Shown one piece after another: positions 45,725 through 55,399 of a stretch of DNA of 64,000 bases (within the stretch, counting starts at the first letter, position 1; each line of letters opens with the position of its first letter). The stretch lies in NCBI GenBank assembly GCA_963820775.1, contig CAWGBF010000009.1:124001-188000 (forward strand), given 5' to 3'. The notes beneath the pieces were generated by a model, which was not told the origin of the DNA, ran no database searches, and was given only the letters and a program-made list of their open reading frames with translations. Source of the DNA: Roseiarcus sp963820775. Lineage in GTDB: Bacteria; Pseudomonadota; Alphaproteobacteria; Rhizobiales; Beijerinckiaceae. The position numbers were made by a program, and so were the translations under genes.

Positions 45725-46618
45725 TCAGAAGCGCGAGAGAACCGTGCCCGCGATGTCGCACTGGAAGCCCTCTAGCGCTCGCGAGATTTTGGCGATGTCC
45801 CGGACCTTGGTCCGGTGCCGCCGAGACGCGACAATCGCCGCGCCGACACGGGATGCGACGACGTAAGCGTCGGCGCTCTCCAGCGCCGCCGGAGTGTCGT
45901 AGATGACCACGCCGTAGTTTCGCTGAGCGTTTTGCGACAAGGTCAGGAATTCCTTCGAGCTCAGCAACTCCTGCGGGTGGGGCGCGGTCGCGCCGGCGAC
46001 GAGCAGGGACAAGCCAGGCACAATGTCGAGAGTGACGGGCGGCAATTCGGCCTCGCCATGAGTCAAGGCCTCGACCAGGCCCTCCGTCTTCGGTTCGACG
46101 CCGAACAGCGCGGCGAGCCTTGGCTTTCTCAAGTTTGCATCGACAAGGAGAGTGGGAACAGCCATCTGGGCGAATGACAGCGCCAGATTGGCGGCGAAAT
46201 AAGTAACTCCGACCCGCGGGTGCGGCCCGATGACTGCAAAAGCGTTCTTACCCTGCGAAAGGGGCCCGGTTGCGAGCGCAGACCGCACCGAACGGAAGGC
46301 TTCCGCGGCGGTGCTGAAGGGCTGGTAGCCGACGACCAACTCGCGCGAAAAGCGGCCCTCGTCGACGCCGAAATTCAGGACCGGATAATTGTAGCGTTTC
46401 GATAGCGCCAGAAACAAACTGTCGCGCCGCACCAAGCCCAGCGCGATCGCCGCTTCGCCAAACGTCAGCCCTTTGCGCCGCTGAAATCCCCGGATAGCCT
46501 CGACTTGAGCTTCGCTCAGGTTGCCGGCCGCGAGGATCTGCTGCTCAATCGGATCCTTCGATGTCTGGACGGCCACGACATTCTCGGCCTCTTTGTGATA
46601 ATTTGGTTTGATCGCCAT
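45725..46618 (-). CDS. EpsG/CpsD-like polysaccharide kinase homolog lacking the P-loop lysine
   Basis: Protein of 297 aa related to bacterial tyrosine kinases that work with Wzz/GumC. An N-terminal GspE-type helical module (SEAQVEAIRGFQRRKGLTFG, residues 33-52) precedes the kinase-like fold. Walker A should read GxGKSxxAANLA but here is RVGVTYFAANLA, so the ATP-binding lysine is replaced by valine. Walker A prime (LLVDANLRKPRL) and Walker B (VVIYDTPAALES) remain. No tyrosine-rich tail is present at the C-terminus (AGTVLSRF). It is likely a catalytically weak co-polymerase regulator; whether it binds nucleotide is open. Last gene of the export operon. Confidence 0.8.
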   Translation of the reverse strand: MAIKPNYHKEAENVVAVQTSKDPIEQQILAAGNLSEAQVEAIRGFQRRKGLTFGEAAIALGLVRRDSLFLALSKRYNYPVLNFGVDEGRFSRELVVGYQPFSTAAEAFRSVRSALATGPLSQGKNAFAVIGPHPRVGVTYFAANLALSFAQMAVPTLLVDANLRKPRLAALFGVEPKTEGLVEALTHGEAELPPVTLDIVPGLSLLVAGATAPHPQELLSSKEFLTLSQNAQRNYGVVIYDTPAALESADAYVVASRVGAAIVASRRHRTKVRDIAKISRALEGFQCDIAGTVLSRF

Positions 46619-46778
46619 GGGCTCGAGCTCTCAATATCCGACTGTCGACCCGCTCGCTGCTCGCGGATCCGAAAAGGACGTTACCCCAACTTGTTTTCCG
46701 AACCGTTCGTGGGCCCCTGGGCCGGCCCACGGGCGCTCAAAGCGGACCATTCGTACGGCCGCGGGCACCCTGTCGACC

Positions 46779-48179
46779 TCAAGCGGGTCGAAGGCTGCGG
46801 CGTGATGCGCCAATTCGCGACCTCGAGCCCCGCGCGCTGTCAATGGCGCCCAAGAACGGGGCGGGGGCCGAATATTCCAGATCGATTGGAAAGCGAACCC
46901 GCCGATCCGCCGCCTCGGCGAGCAGCGCAAGGATCAGCCCGAGTCCGAGGCCCGCGGCGATCCCGACCGGCATCACGACAAACGGTTTTGGAAACGCCGG
47001 ATCGACGGGCGGGGACGCCTTGTCGAGGACCGTCATATCCGAAAATGTGAGCTTGCTCTTCAACTTAGCCTGCTCGGCCGTCCTCTGACGGGCGCTAAGC
47101 TCGTCGGCGCGGAAGCCGACCTCGCGCTGCAATTGGGTGAGGTGGTCGCGCTGCGCTTGAACCGCGATCAACGACTTCTGCGCTGTCTCTTGCTCGGCCT
47201 CGAGTGAAGCGATCTGGGCCTGCGCCAAGCTGATGCGTTCTTTCAGATGCCCGCGCATTTTCTCGGTCGCGTCGGCAATCTGCTTGCGAAGCGTGGCGAG
47301 ATTCGTCTGTTGGGCCACAATCTTCGGATTGTTGGCGCCGAAGACGCCCTTAGAAGCCACAATATCGGTTTCAGCGCTCGACAACTTCTCTTTCAAACCG
47401 CCGAGAATTTGCAGATCGGGATCCGACGGATCGTTCGACAGATCGGTAGAGCCGCTGGTCAAGCGCGTCTGAAGGGCGGTCAGCCCAGCTCTGGCGCCCG
47501 ACAACTCCTGGGCGATCGCCATGTATTGGCTGGTCTCTCTATCACCGCCGCCGCCGTTGGGGGCAACCATATTCGACTGGGCTTGGAAGGTTTGAAGCGC
47601 CGTGCGCGCATCCTCCAGCTCCTTACGCAATTCTTCGAGTTGCGGAGCAAACCACTGCGCGGTCTGGTCGGCCTCGGCGGCTTTCATCGCCACGGTGCCG
47701 TCGATCGTCGCCGCGAGAAACGCATTGGCGATCAACGCCGCCTGGTTCGGGTCGCCCGACTTATATTTAATCGCCAGGACGTTCGTCCCCATATTGAACT
47801 GCGGGGTGACATTCCTCACCAGGCCAGAGGCCATCCATTCCTCGATGCTTTCGCGGCCGAAGGACGGCGACTTTCGGAAATTCTCCTGCACCGCCGGATT
47901 GTCGGTCAAGTTCAATCGCTTAACGACATCGACCGCGACCCGCTCGCTTTTGACGAGCGAGAGGATATTGCCTTGCATCAGTCCGATCGCGCCGAGGCTG
48001 CCCCCAGTGTCGGAAATCGGATCAATGTTGCCGGGGTCGATGCTCGCGGTCGCGGTTGCGTCGTAGCGACCCGGGACGAACAGCAGCACCCCGCCCGCCA
48101 CAATCACGGTGGTGAGGAGCGCCAGCAGGACGATCCACGCCCGGCGCAAGAGAATCACCAGAATTTGGTTTACCGACAC
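46779..48179 (-). CDS. Wzz/GumC-type polysaccharide chain-length determinant
   Basis: Inner-membrane protein of 466 aa that sets exopolysaccharide chain length. It has the typical plan: an N-terminal helix (LVILLRRAWIVLLALLTTVI), a Wzz domain with a long periplasmic coiled coil (about residues 170-370, rich in Glu/Gln/Ala heptads such as AQIASLEAEQETAQKSL), and a second helix (VVMPVGIAAGLGLGLILALL) preceded by the proline-rich PPVDPAFPKP. The C-terminal tail ends without a kinase domain, which is provided by the next gene. It follows the Wza-type gene by 57 bases. Confidence 0.87.
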   Translation of the reverse strand: MSVNQILVILLRRAWIVLLALLTTVIVAGGVLLFVPGRYDATATASIDPGNIDPISDTGGSLGAIGLMQGNILSLVKSERVAVDVVKRLNLTDNPAVQENFRKSPSFGRESIEEWMASGLVRNVTPQFNMGTNVLAIKYKSGDPNQAALIANAFLAATIDGTVAMKAAEADQTAQWFAPQLEELRKELEDARTALQTFQAQSNMVAPNGGGGDRETSQYMAIAQELSGARAGLTALQTRLTSGSTDLSNDPSDPDLQILGGLKEKLSSAETDIVASKGVFGANNPKIVAQQTNLATLRKQIADATEKMRGHLKERISLAQAQIASLEAEQETAQKSLIAVQAQRDHLTQLQREVGFRADELSARQRTAEQAKLKSKLTFSDMTVLDKASPPVDPAFPKPFVVMPVGIAAGLGLGLILALLAEAADRRVRFPIDLEYSAPAPFLGAIDSARGSRSRIGASRRSLRPA

Positions 48180-48236
48180 GACCCAACTCCTGGGCTCAAG
48201 GTCAACTCAGAATGAGGACATAGCCGAGCTTAGTGA

Positions 48237-49040
48237 CTAGAATATGCGCTCGCTCACGATGATCGTATCACCTGCTTCCACTTGGTCGTCAAGTGAAGCT
48301 GGGACTTCGTAGGTTTGCCCGTCGCCCGACTTACGCTTGATCCGGATCCGCCATTCCGATCCGAGGACTGCCAATCCGCCGCCAATCGAAATCGCTTGCT
48401 GGACCGTGAGAGGACGAAGCAAAGGAAATTCGCCCGTATGACCGACATAGCCGTAAAGATAATAAAACGGCGCCAGGTCGACAAAAATCTCGTCATTGTT
48501 GGCGATCCGCAGACCAGCGCCCGGCCCCCGCCCAGCCTGGACGTCTTTGGACTCGAACTTGACGACCGCGCCGCCCGCGCGGCGCACGGTGACTGTTCCG
48601 CCAAGCCCAGACTCCCTTAGCCCTCCTGCCCGAGACAGCAGTTGCGTGAGATTCGTTGGCCGATCGAGCGTATACACGCCAGGCGCCGCCACCTGGCCTT
48701 GCACGCTTGCTTGCGTGCCGAAGGAGCCGATTTCGACCAGCACGTGCGGATCGGTGACAATCTGGCGCGCCGCCAACTGTTTTTCGATTGCGCGCGCCAC
48801 CTGGTCTTCACTCAAACCCGCGGCCCTGATCCGGCCGACATAGGGAAAGCTGATCGTTCCATCCGTTTCGACGCGGGTCGTGGTGTCCATGTCGGGTTGG
48901 TTGACGACTTTGATGGAAATTGTGTCTTGCGGCGTGAGAATCCGGCCGGCGGCGAGCGCCCAAGCCGGGACGACTGCGCCGATGGTCATGACGGCCAGCC
49001 ACAACGTCCACATCCGGCCGATTCGCATCGTTGTTAGCAT
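48237..49040 (-). CDS. Wza/EpsE-type polysaccharide export protein
   Basis: Outer-membrane export channel protein of 267 aa. A signal peptide (about residues 1-27, ending VPAWALA) is followed by a polysaccharide biosynthesis/export domain (LTPQDTISIKVVNQPDMD, DGTISFPYVGRIRAAGL) and SLBB-type beta-grasp repeats (VQGQVAAPGVYTLDRPTNLT, IGGGLAVLGSEWRIRIKR). It ends with GDTIIVSERIF, the usual motif. There is no lipobox. ATG 49040 has GGAG eight bases upstream; an in-frame GTG at 49055 is the alternative. Confidence 0.87.
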   Translation of the reverse strand: MLTTMRIGRMWTLWLAVMTIGAVVPAWALAAGRILTPQDTISIKVVNQPDMDTTTRVETDGTISFPYVGRIRAAGLSEDQVARAIEKQLAARQIVTDPHVLVEIGSFGTQASVQGQVAAPGVYTLDRPTNLTQLLSRAGGLRESGLGGTVTVRRAGGAVVKFESKDVQAGRGPGAGLRIANNDEIFVDLAPFYYLYGYVGHTGEFPLLRPLTVQQAISIGGGLAVLGSEWRIRIKRKSGDGQTYEVPASLDDQVEAGDTIIVSERIF

Positions 49041-49064
49041 TGCTTCCGCTCCCACTTCGGACTG

Positions 49065-50349
49065 CTAGTACGGTCTATAGTTTAGACTGACGGTCACCAG
49101 ATCCTGCGGGGTGATGAAACCGTTTCCGACCCGCTCGGTATACGACGCGTTCAGCCCGGCTGACAGGAAGGGCGTCATGGAATAGGACAAGCCGATATCC
49201 AGGGCGTAAGTCCTCTGGGTCCCAACGATAAAAGGCGAAAAGCCCGCCTGCACCAGCCCCGACGTGAATGTCGAGGTGGAATAGTCGATCGAACCGCCGG
49301 CGTTGACCGTAACCTTGGGCGTCATTTGATACACCAGATTCAGAGAAGCGTCATAACTGGTCTGCGCGTTGGCGATGACCGTCGTCGGAGCAGCAACTGT
49401 TCGTGACGCGGACGCGCTCAGGGACAACTTCGGCGTGAGCGCCCATCTTGCCGACAGCGTATAGATCGGCAGGAGCGACTTCGGCAGAGCCAAGCTGAAT
49501 CCGCTTGTGGTCCCGACCAATCCGACTGATCCGCCTACGGACAGGTCGGCATTGATTTGTCGAGTATAGTTTAACGTGTAGCTATGAAAGTCGGTGGAGG
49601 TGGCCAGTCCGAGCGCCTCCTGCGCCGCGGTTCGGCCGGTGAAGCTCGAGTCGGAAATCCCGGCCAGCGCCGTGAGGGTGCTGTAGCCTTTCGCATATTC
49701 TATGCCGGCGGAGAGAAGCGTGGTTCGAGCGTCATTCACCGCGTCGATGGGATTTGAATTCGTCGTGGTTGTTACACCACTGTTGAACACCAAGGAATAT
49801 CCGTTGGATACTGAACATCTTCCGGTTTCGTGGAGCGAGGTCGTGGTCGAGTAGTTGACGCCGACCCCGATCAGATCCGTTAGCTCGACGGGCGACTTCG
49901 AGAGGCTCACGCCAAGAGTTCCAGAGCATCGCGACGTCACGCTCCAATCAACGCCGGCGTTCAGCGAGTACACAGTTGAATCAAAGGCGACCTGATGAAG
50001 ATACCTTATCACGCCGAGCGTCGCGTCGAAAAACAATCGTTGATTGTACACGTTCGCCGTGGTTGAGAAACCAAAATTGGATGCCGCGGTGAAATCGCCG
50101 AGCACCTGGCCCGGGAGAGCGACGCCAATCGGAAAACCATTCACGTTTGAGTTGTAGGATACGGTTTCGGACGCGGTCAGCCTCACCGGCAAATCCGCCC
50201 AATTCTCCGGGACCGACGGCAGGGCAAGCCCGTCGAACTCGGGACCCGTTTGCCGAGGTCACCGCGCCGGATAGCTCCTGCCCCCGGCCGCCGGTTACTG
50301 CGCCAAGCGTCAAAACCACCCCGAGCGTCAAGGCCCCGCTCCGCCTCAT
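49065..50349 (-). pseudogene. Outer-membrane beta-barrel protein of the EPS locus, interrupted by one extra base near 50253
   Basis: The ATG at 50349 begins a signal peptide (MRRSGALTLGVVLTLGAVTG) followed by GRGQELSGAVTS. The mature barrel is in the neighbouring frame: QTGPEFDGLALPSVPENWAD then LPVRLTASETVSYNSNVNG. Removing one G at 50253-50254 joins them to 427 aa. The body shows alternating polar/hydrophobic strands typical of EpsL/OprD-like barrels and ends FITPQDLVTVSLNYRPY with a terminal aromatic. It is first in the operon and probably forms the secretion pore or surface partner. Confidence 0.72.
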
Positions 50350-50771
50350 ACCACCCCTTTGCCTCAAAACGCACGCACGCGTACGAGCAACGCCTAGCCT
50401 CTGCCGATGTCGTCCGCCGCACTCGCCAAGTCTTTGTAAGTCTCAACTAGAGAGGCAATTCCACTGCTCTCGTTCTCGCCCACAGATTGATGAGCTTGCC
50501 AACGCCTACCTCGGAGCCGTGCTGACCCGCGGCCATTACTCCCTTGTTGACCGCAGAGATAGCGGCTCTCGGACGCGCGGATCCGAGCGTCACGGTAGAC
50601 ACAGAATAGCCATGCATACGCATATTCGGCCTCACCCGACAAGGCGACAAAAGCCACACTTGCGGACAAAATAGGGCGGGTAGGCGCCCTACTGGACATA
50701 AGTGTCTAGACGCCTGCCGAACAATTCTGTAAGCGTGCACAGACAGGCGCTTCAGTTAAGTGGGCCCGCAA
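50350..50771. promoter_or_regulatory. Divergent intergenic region between the EPS export operon and the dehydrogenase gene
   Basis: About 420 bases with no convincing gene. It must include the promoters of both flanking transcripts. The stretch around 50590-50680 contains short AT-rich patches but no clear hexamer pair was read with confidence. Confidence 0.35.
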
Positions 50772-53186
50772 ATGAAAGCGCACTATCGCGTAGTTGTTAT
50801 CGGCGGGGGCGTTGTCGGGGCTTCCGTCCTTTACCATCTGACGAAGTTTGGATGGGGCGACGTCGCGCTGGTCGAGCGCTCGGTCTTGACTGCGGGCTCG
50901 TCCTGGCACGCCGCCGGCGGCTTTCATGCCCTCAACGCCAACCCCAACATGGCGATCCTCCAAGCCTATACGATCGACCTCTTGAAGGAAGTCGAGGCGG
51001 AATCCGGACAGTCGATCGGCATGCACATGACCGGAGGGATTTCCGTTGCTTCCGCGCCTGAGCGTTGGGAGTGGCTTCAGTCGTCCTATCGCCGCTTTCA
51101 GGCGATCGGCATCGAGGATGTTCGCCTGGTGACGCCGGAGGAAATCAAGGCCCGCTGCCCAATCATCAACGTGGAAGGCGTGCTTGGGGGCTTGTGGGCT
51201 GACCGCGAGGGCTATGTCGACACCACAGGAACAGTCTGGGCCTATGCGAGCGCAGCCAAGAAACGTGGCGCGACGGTGATCGAGCACAATCGGGTCAAGG
51301 AGCTGAAGCGGCGCCCGGACGCTTCCTGGGACCTCATCAGCGAAGCGGGCGTGATCAACGCCGAGCATGTGGTCAACGCCGCGGGCCTCTGGGCGAAGCA
51401 GGTCGGGCGCATGGTCGGGCTCGACCTCCCGCTCTCGCCACTGGAGCATCATTACCTCGTAACCGAGACAATCCCCGAGATCGCGGCGCTCAAGACCGAA
51501 CTGCCGATGGTCGTGGACCTCGAGGGGTTCACTTACATGCGTCAGGACCAGAAGGGCATGCTGGTCGGCGTCTACGAGACCAATCCCCAGCACTGGTCGA
51601 TGGACGGCGCGCCATGGGACTATGGCGTCGAGCTCCTGCCGGAGAACATCGACCGAATCGCGGCCGAGCTCGAACTCGTTCACCGTCGCTATCCGGTTTT
51701 GCAGAAAGCGGGGGTGCGCAAATGGGTCAACGGCGCCTTCACCTTCTCACCGGACGGCAATCCGCTCATCGGCCCTGTCGCCGGCAAACCCGGCTATTGG
51801 CTCGCCTGCGGCGTCATGGCGGGTTTTCTGCAGGGGGGCGGCGTCGGCAAATCGCTGGCGGAACTGATGATCCACGGCGAGGCGTCAACCGATGTTTACG
51901 GCCTCGACGTCGCCCGCTACGGCCCGCACGCGTCGAACCGCGAATTCATCAAGCAGACGACGGGCGAGTTCTACGCCCGCCGCTTCGTCATGACCTATCC
52001 CAACGAGCAATTGCCCGCCGGCCGGCCGCTCAAAATGACGCCGGCTTACGACGCGATGACCGCCGCCGGCTGTCATTGGGGGAATTCGTGGGGACTGGAG
52101 GTTCCGCTCTTTTTTGCGCCGGCAGGTTTCGAGGAGAAGCCGACGCTCAAGCGCTCGAACGCCTTTGATATCGTCGGCGCGGAATGCCGCATGGTTCGCG
52201 AGGGCGTCGGCCTGCTCGATATCGCCTCGTTCTCACGTTACGAAGTGACAGGCCCCGAGGCCGAAAGCTGGCTTGACTGGATGACAGTCTCGCGTCTGCC
52301 GAAGCCCGGCCGGGCGCGGCTTACGCCGATGCTATCCGAGACGGGAAAGCTCAAGGGCGACCTCACCATCATCAATTGGGGCGACGGGACCTTCTGGATC
52401 GAGGGCTCCTACTACCTTCGCCAATGGCATATGCGCTGGTTCGCCGCCCATGCGCGCGAACGCGTCACCGTGCGCGACGTCTCCGACGATATGATTGGCT
52501 TCTCGCTGTCGGGCCCGAAAGCGCGCGAGCTGCTGTCCCGCGTCACCCATCAGGATGTGTCGAATGCGGCCTTGCCGTTCATGGGCGCGGCAACGCTGGA
52601 CGTCGGCCTCGTGCGGGCGAAGGTCGCGCGGCTCTCGGTGACTGGCGAGCTCGGTTACGAGATCAATTGCCGCGCCCTTGAACACGGGGCCTTGCGCCGG
52701 ACTCTGCTCGAGGCCGGACGTGAGCTCGGGATCCGGGAATACGGCTATAACGCGCTACTGGCGCTGAGGCTGGAAAAGAGCTTCGGCATCTGGTCGGCGG
52801 AATTCACTCAAGATCGTACGCCGCGCATGACGGGCATGGATCGCTGGATCGCCTGGGACAAGGGCGATTTTCTCGGCCGGACGGCGGCGCTGGCGGAGAA
52901 CAAGGGGCCGCCGCCGGAGCGCCAGCTGGTCACGCTCGAAATCGACGCAGTCGATGCGGATGCGACCGGCTATGAGCCGGTGTGGCGGTCGGGCGCCATC
53001 GCTGGCTTCGTGACCTCCGGCGGCTATGGCCACACGGTGGGAAAGAGCCTGGCGATGGCGCTGGTCGCGCCGGAAGCAGCCGCAATCGGCTCCGAACTCA
53101 GCGTGCATATCGTCGGCGCCGAGCGCAAAGCGCGCGTCATTGCGCCCTCGCCCCACGACCCCACGGGCAAAGCGATGCGAGGATGA
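50772..53186 (+). CDS. Sarcosine/dimethylglycine dehydrogenase-like FAD protein with GcvT domain
   Basis: Flavoprotein of 804 aa. The N-terminal DAO-type domain has VVVIGGGVVGASVLYHLTK and SVLTAGSSWHAAGGFHALN, the His/Ala segment where related dehydrogenases attach FAD covalently. It is followed by FAO_M and GcvT/aminomethyltransferase domains (about residues 430-800; SGPKARELLSRVT, VTGELGYEINCRALEHG). Such enzymes demethylate sarcosine or dimethylglycine and pass the one-carbon unit to tetrahydrofolate. ATG 50772 was chosen over GTG 50760. The following TetR gene and sox genes make a methylated-glycine breakdown locus. Confidence 0.87.
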   Translation: MKAHYRVVVIGGGVVGASVLYHLTKFGWGDVALVERSVLTAGSSWHAAGGFHALNANPNMAILQAYTIDLLKEVEAESGQSIGMHMTGGISVASAPERWEWLQSSYRRFQAIGIEDVRLVTPEEIKARCPIINVEGVLGGLWADREGYVDTTGTVWAYASAAKKRGATVIEHNRVKELKRRPDASWDLISEAGVINAEHVVNAAGLWAKQVGRMVGLDLPLSPLEHHYLVTETIPEIAALKTELPMVVDLEGFTYMRQDQKGMLVGVYETNPQHWSMDGAPWDYGVELLPENIDRIAAELELVHRRYPVLQKAGVRKWVNGAFTFSPDGNPLIGPVAGKPGYWLACGVMAGFLQGGGVGKSLAELMIHGEASTDVYGLDVARYGPHASNREFIKQTTGEFYARRFVMTYPNEQLPAGRPLKMTPAYDAMTAAGCHWGNSWGLEVPLFFAPAGFEEKPTLKRSNAFDIVGAECRMVREGVGLLDIASFSRYEVTGPEAESWLDWMTVSRLPKPGRARLTPMLSETGKLKGDLTIINWGDGTFWIEGSYYLRQWHMRWFAAHARERVTVRDVSDDMIGFSLSGPKARELLSRVTHQDVSNAALPFMGAATLDVGLVRAKVARLSVTGELGYEINCRALEHGALRRTLLEAGRELGIREYGYNALLALRLEKSFGIWSAEFTQDRTPRMTGMDRWIAWDKGDFLGRTAALAENKGPPPERQLVTLEIDAVDADATGYEPVWRSGAIAGFVTSGGYGHTVGKSLAMALVAPEAAAIGSELSVHIVGAERKARVIAPSPHDPTGKAMRG

Positions 53187-53214
53187 CGAGCCAAGCGCCA
53201 GGGCCCAGCTGACG

Positions 53215-53919
53215 ATGTCGGATTCCGCTCTCACGCCAGCGGCTTCGGGCTCGCCGCTGCCGAGGCCGCCGCAATCGGGCAACGTCAAGGCGACGTGCGA
53301 CGACTGGCTCGACATTGCGCTGAGCGCGCTCGCCGTGGACGGCGTCGATCACGTCACGGTGCTCGCTTTGAGCGAACGGCTCGGCGTGTCGCGGTCGAGC
53401 TTCTACTGGTACTTCAAGAATCGCGACGAGCTGCTCGACGCCATGCTCGATCGTTGGCGTCTCCTCAACACCCGCTCGATTGTCGCGCAGGCCGATGCGC
53501 CCGCGGCGACGGTCAATGACGCGGTTTGCAACGTCTTTCGCTGTTGGGTTAATCCCGCCATCTTCAGCCCGCGGCTTGACTTCGCCGTGCGCGAGTGGGC
53601 GCGTCGCTCGCCAAGCGTTCGAAGGGCTCTCGACCTCTCCGATCGCGTCAGAACGGACGCGCTGAAAGCTCTGTTCGTCCGCTTCGGTTATGAGGATGAG
53701 GACGCTTTCGTGCGGGCGCGGGTGCTCTATTATATGCAGATCGGCTATTACGCGCTCGACCTTCGCGAGCCCATCGAGACGCGCCTCAATCTCACGCCGC
53801 ACTATCTCAAGGCTTTCACTGGCGTTGATCCAAGCAAAGCGGAAATCGAAGCATTCCGTGTCTACGCCCTGGGCCATGCGCATATTCCGGATTTCGAGCC
53901 TTCACGAGCGCGGCCGTGA
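53215..53919 (+). CDS. TetR family transcriptional regulator
   Basis: Protein of 234 aa. A DNA-binding TetR helix-turn-helix lies at about residues 35-80 (DIALSALAVDGVDHVTVLAL, LSERLGVSRSSFYWYFKNRD). The ligand domain that follows has no recognised family. The N-terminal 25 residues are a proline-rich linker. It lies between the dehydrogenase and soxB, so it probably controls the sarcosine locus; whether it represses or activates is unknown. Start ATG 53215 is 29 bases after the preceding stop. Confidence 0.88.
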   Translation: MSDSALTPAASGSPLPRPPQSGNVKATCDDWLDIALSALAVDGVDHVTVLALSERLGVSRSSFYWYFKNRDELLDAMLDRWRLLNTRSIVAQADAPAATVNDAVCNVFRCWVNPAIFSPRLDFAVREWARRSPSVRRALDLSDRVRTDALKALFVRFGYEDEDAFVRARVLYYMQIGYYALDLREPIETRLNLTPHYLKAFTGVDPSKAEIEAFRVYALGHAHIPDFEPSRARP

Positions 53920-53964
53920 GCGGGCGCCTTCCAAGATGGGGCCGGAATCCTCGACGTAGCCACT

Positions 53965-54082
53965 GGCCCTATCCTGAGGGCCGCGCGAAGCACGGCGTCT
54001 CGAAGGATGATCCAGAAGGCGCTCGGCCGCGCGCGCAGGAACGTCCTTCGAGACGCGCCTTCGGCGCTCCTCAGGGCGAGGT
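53965..54082. repeat. Intergenic inverted-repeat element of the rhizobial type
   Basis: Two opposed arms, each with CCTTCGAGACG-type sequence and a CCTGAGG/CCTCAGG-type end: the first covers 53965-54009 (GGCCCTATCCTGAGGGCC and GGCGTCTCGAAGGATG), the second 54042-54082 (CGTCCTTCGAGACGCGCC and GCTCCTCAGGGCGAGG). The order resembles palindromic elements scattered through Hyphomicrobiales genomes. It sits between tetR and soxB and could form a large stem. Confidence 0.7.
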
Positions 54083-54104
54083 CCGAGGGAGGATTGGGAA
54101 TCAC

Positions 54105-55358
54105 ATGAGCAGGGGCTACTCAGCCTTTGCGCTCCTCAAGCAAGGTCTCGCTGGCCACAAAGGCTGGCCGCAGGCCTGGCGCAAGGCGAAACCCAAGCCG
54201 GCGTATGATTTTGTCATCATCGGCGGCGGCGGACATGGGCTCGCGACCGCCTACTATCTCGCCAAGACCCACAAAAGCTCGCGCGTCTGCGTGATCGAGA
54301 AGGGCTGGCTCGGTGGCGGCAACACCGGCCGCAACACCACCATCGTGCGGTCGAACTACTTCTATCCGCAATCAGTCGCCCTCTATGACCTCGCGTTGAG
54401 ACTCTATGAAGGGCTGTCGCGCGAGCTCAATTTCAACGTGATGCTGAGCCAGCGCGGCATCCTCAATCTCGCGCACACGCCAGCTCAGCTCGAGATGGCG
54501 GCGCGCCTCGCCAATGCGATGCAGCTCAATGGCGTCGACGCCGAGCTCTGGGGTCCGGAGAAGGTCCGCGAACGGCTGCCGTTGATGACCCAATCGCTTG
54601 AGTCCCGCTATTTGCCGAATGGGGGCGTCTGGCAGCCGCGCGGCGGCATCGCCCGGCATGACGCTGTCGCCTGGGGCTATGCGCGCGCCGCCGACCGGCT
54701 CGGCGTCGACATCGTTGAGAATTGCGAGGCGACCGGCTTCATGATGCAGAACGGGGCGTGCATTGGCGTCGAGACGACGTTAGGCGAAATTCGTAGCCAG
54801 GCGGTGGGCGTCGCGGTCGCCGGTCATTCGTCGCAACTGATGGCCAAAGCCGGAGTGAAGCTGCCGATTCACTCCTACACGCTCCAGGCGATGGTCAGCG
54901 AGCCAGTCAAGCCCTGCCTCGATATCGTTGTCCTGCATCTGGGAACTGGCGTCTACGGCAGCCAGTCGGATAAGGGGGAAATCGTGTTCGGCGGCGGTCT
55001 AGACCGCATTCCTTCATACGGCCAGCGCGGCTCCCCGCCGATGCAGGAACTTGTCGTCGCCGGCTTGCTCGAGATGATCCCGGCCTTCGGCCAACTGAAG
55101 CTGATGCGGCAATGGGGCGGGATCGTCGATGTCGTTCCGAACTCATCCCCCATCATCGGGCCCGCGCCGACGAAGGGCGTTTTCCTCAATTGCGGCTGGG
55201 GAACCGGAGGCTTCAAGGCCATTCCTGCGGGCGGCACGCTGCTCGCGCATCTTCTGGCGAGGGGCGCCCACCACGAGATCAGCCGCCCCTTCGATCTGTC
55301 CCGCTTCGCCTCAGGGCGCCTCATCGACGAGGCGGCGGGCTCCGGAATCGAGCATTAA
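54105..55358 (+). CDS. soxB: Sarcosine oxidase beta subunit
   Basis: Flavin subunit of heterotetrameric sarcosine oxidase, 417 aa, which oxidises sarcosine to glycine and formaldehyde. FAD motif is FVIIGGGGHGLATAYYLAK (residues 36-54). The segment ARHDAVAWGYARAADRLGVD contains H185, the His position expected to carry covalent FMN in this family (from memory). The C-terminal DVVPNSSPIIGPAP and GWGTGGFKAIPAGG match SoxB. ATG 54105 is taken as the start; the open frame runs back through the inverted-repeat element but has no homology there. Confidence 0.92.
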   Translation: MSRGYSAFALLKQGLAGHKGWPQAWRKAKPKPAYDFVIIGGGGHGLATAYYLAKTHKSSRVCVIEKGWLGGGNTGRNTTIVRSNYFYPQSVALYDLALRLYEGLSRELNFNVMLSQRGILNLAHTPAQLEMAARLANAMQLNGVDAELWGPEKVRERLPLMTQSLESRYLPNGGVWQPRGGIARHDAVAWGYARAADRLGVDIVENCEATGFMMQNGACIGVETTLGEIRSQAVGVAVAGHSSQLMAKAGVKLPIHSYTLQAMVSEPVKPCLDIVVLHLGTGVYGSQSDKGEIVFGGGLDRIPSYGQRGSPPMQELVVAGLLEMIPAFGQLKLMRQWGGIVDVVPNSSPIIGPAPTKGVFLNCGWGTGGFKAIPAGGTLLAHLLARGAHHEISRPFDLSRFASGRLIDEAAGSGIEH

Positions 55359-55399
55359 GCGTGATGCGATTGGACTGAACCCATGAAAGGAAGATCGCC

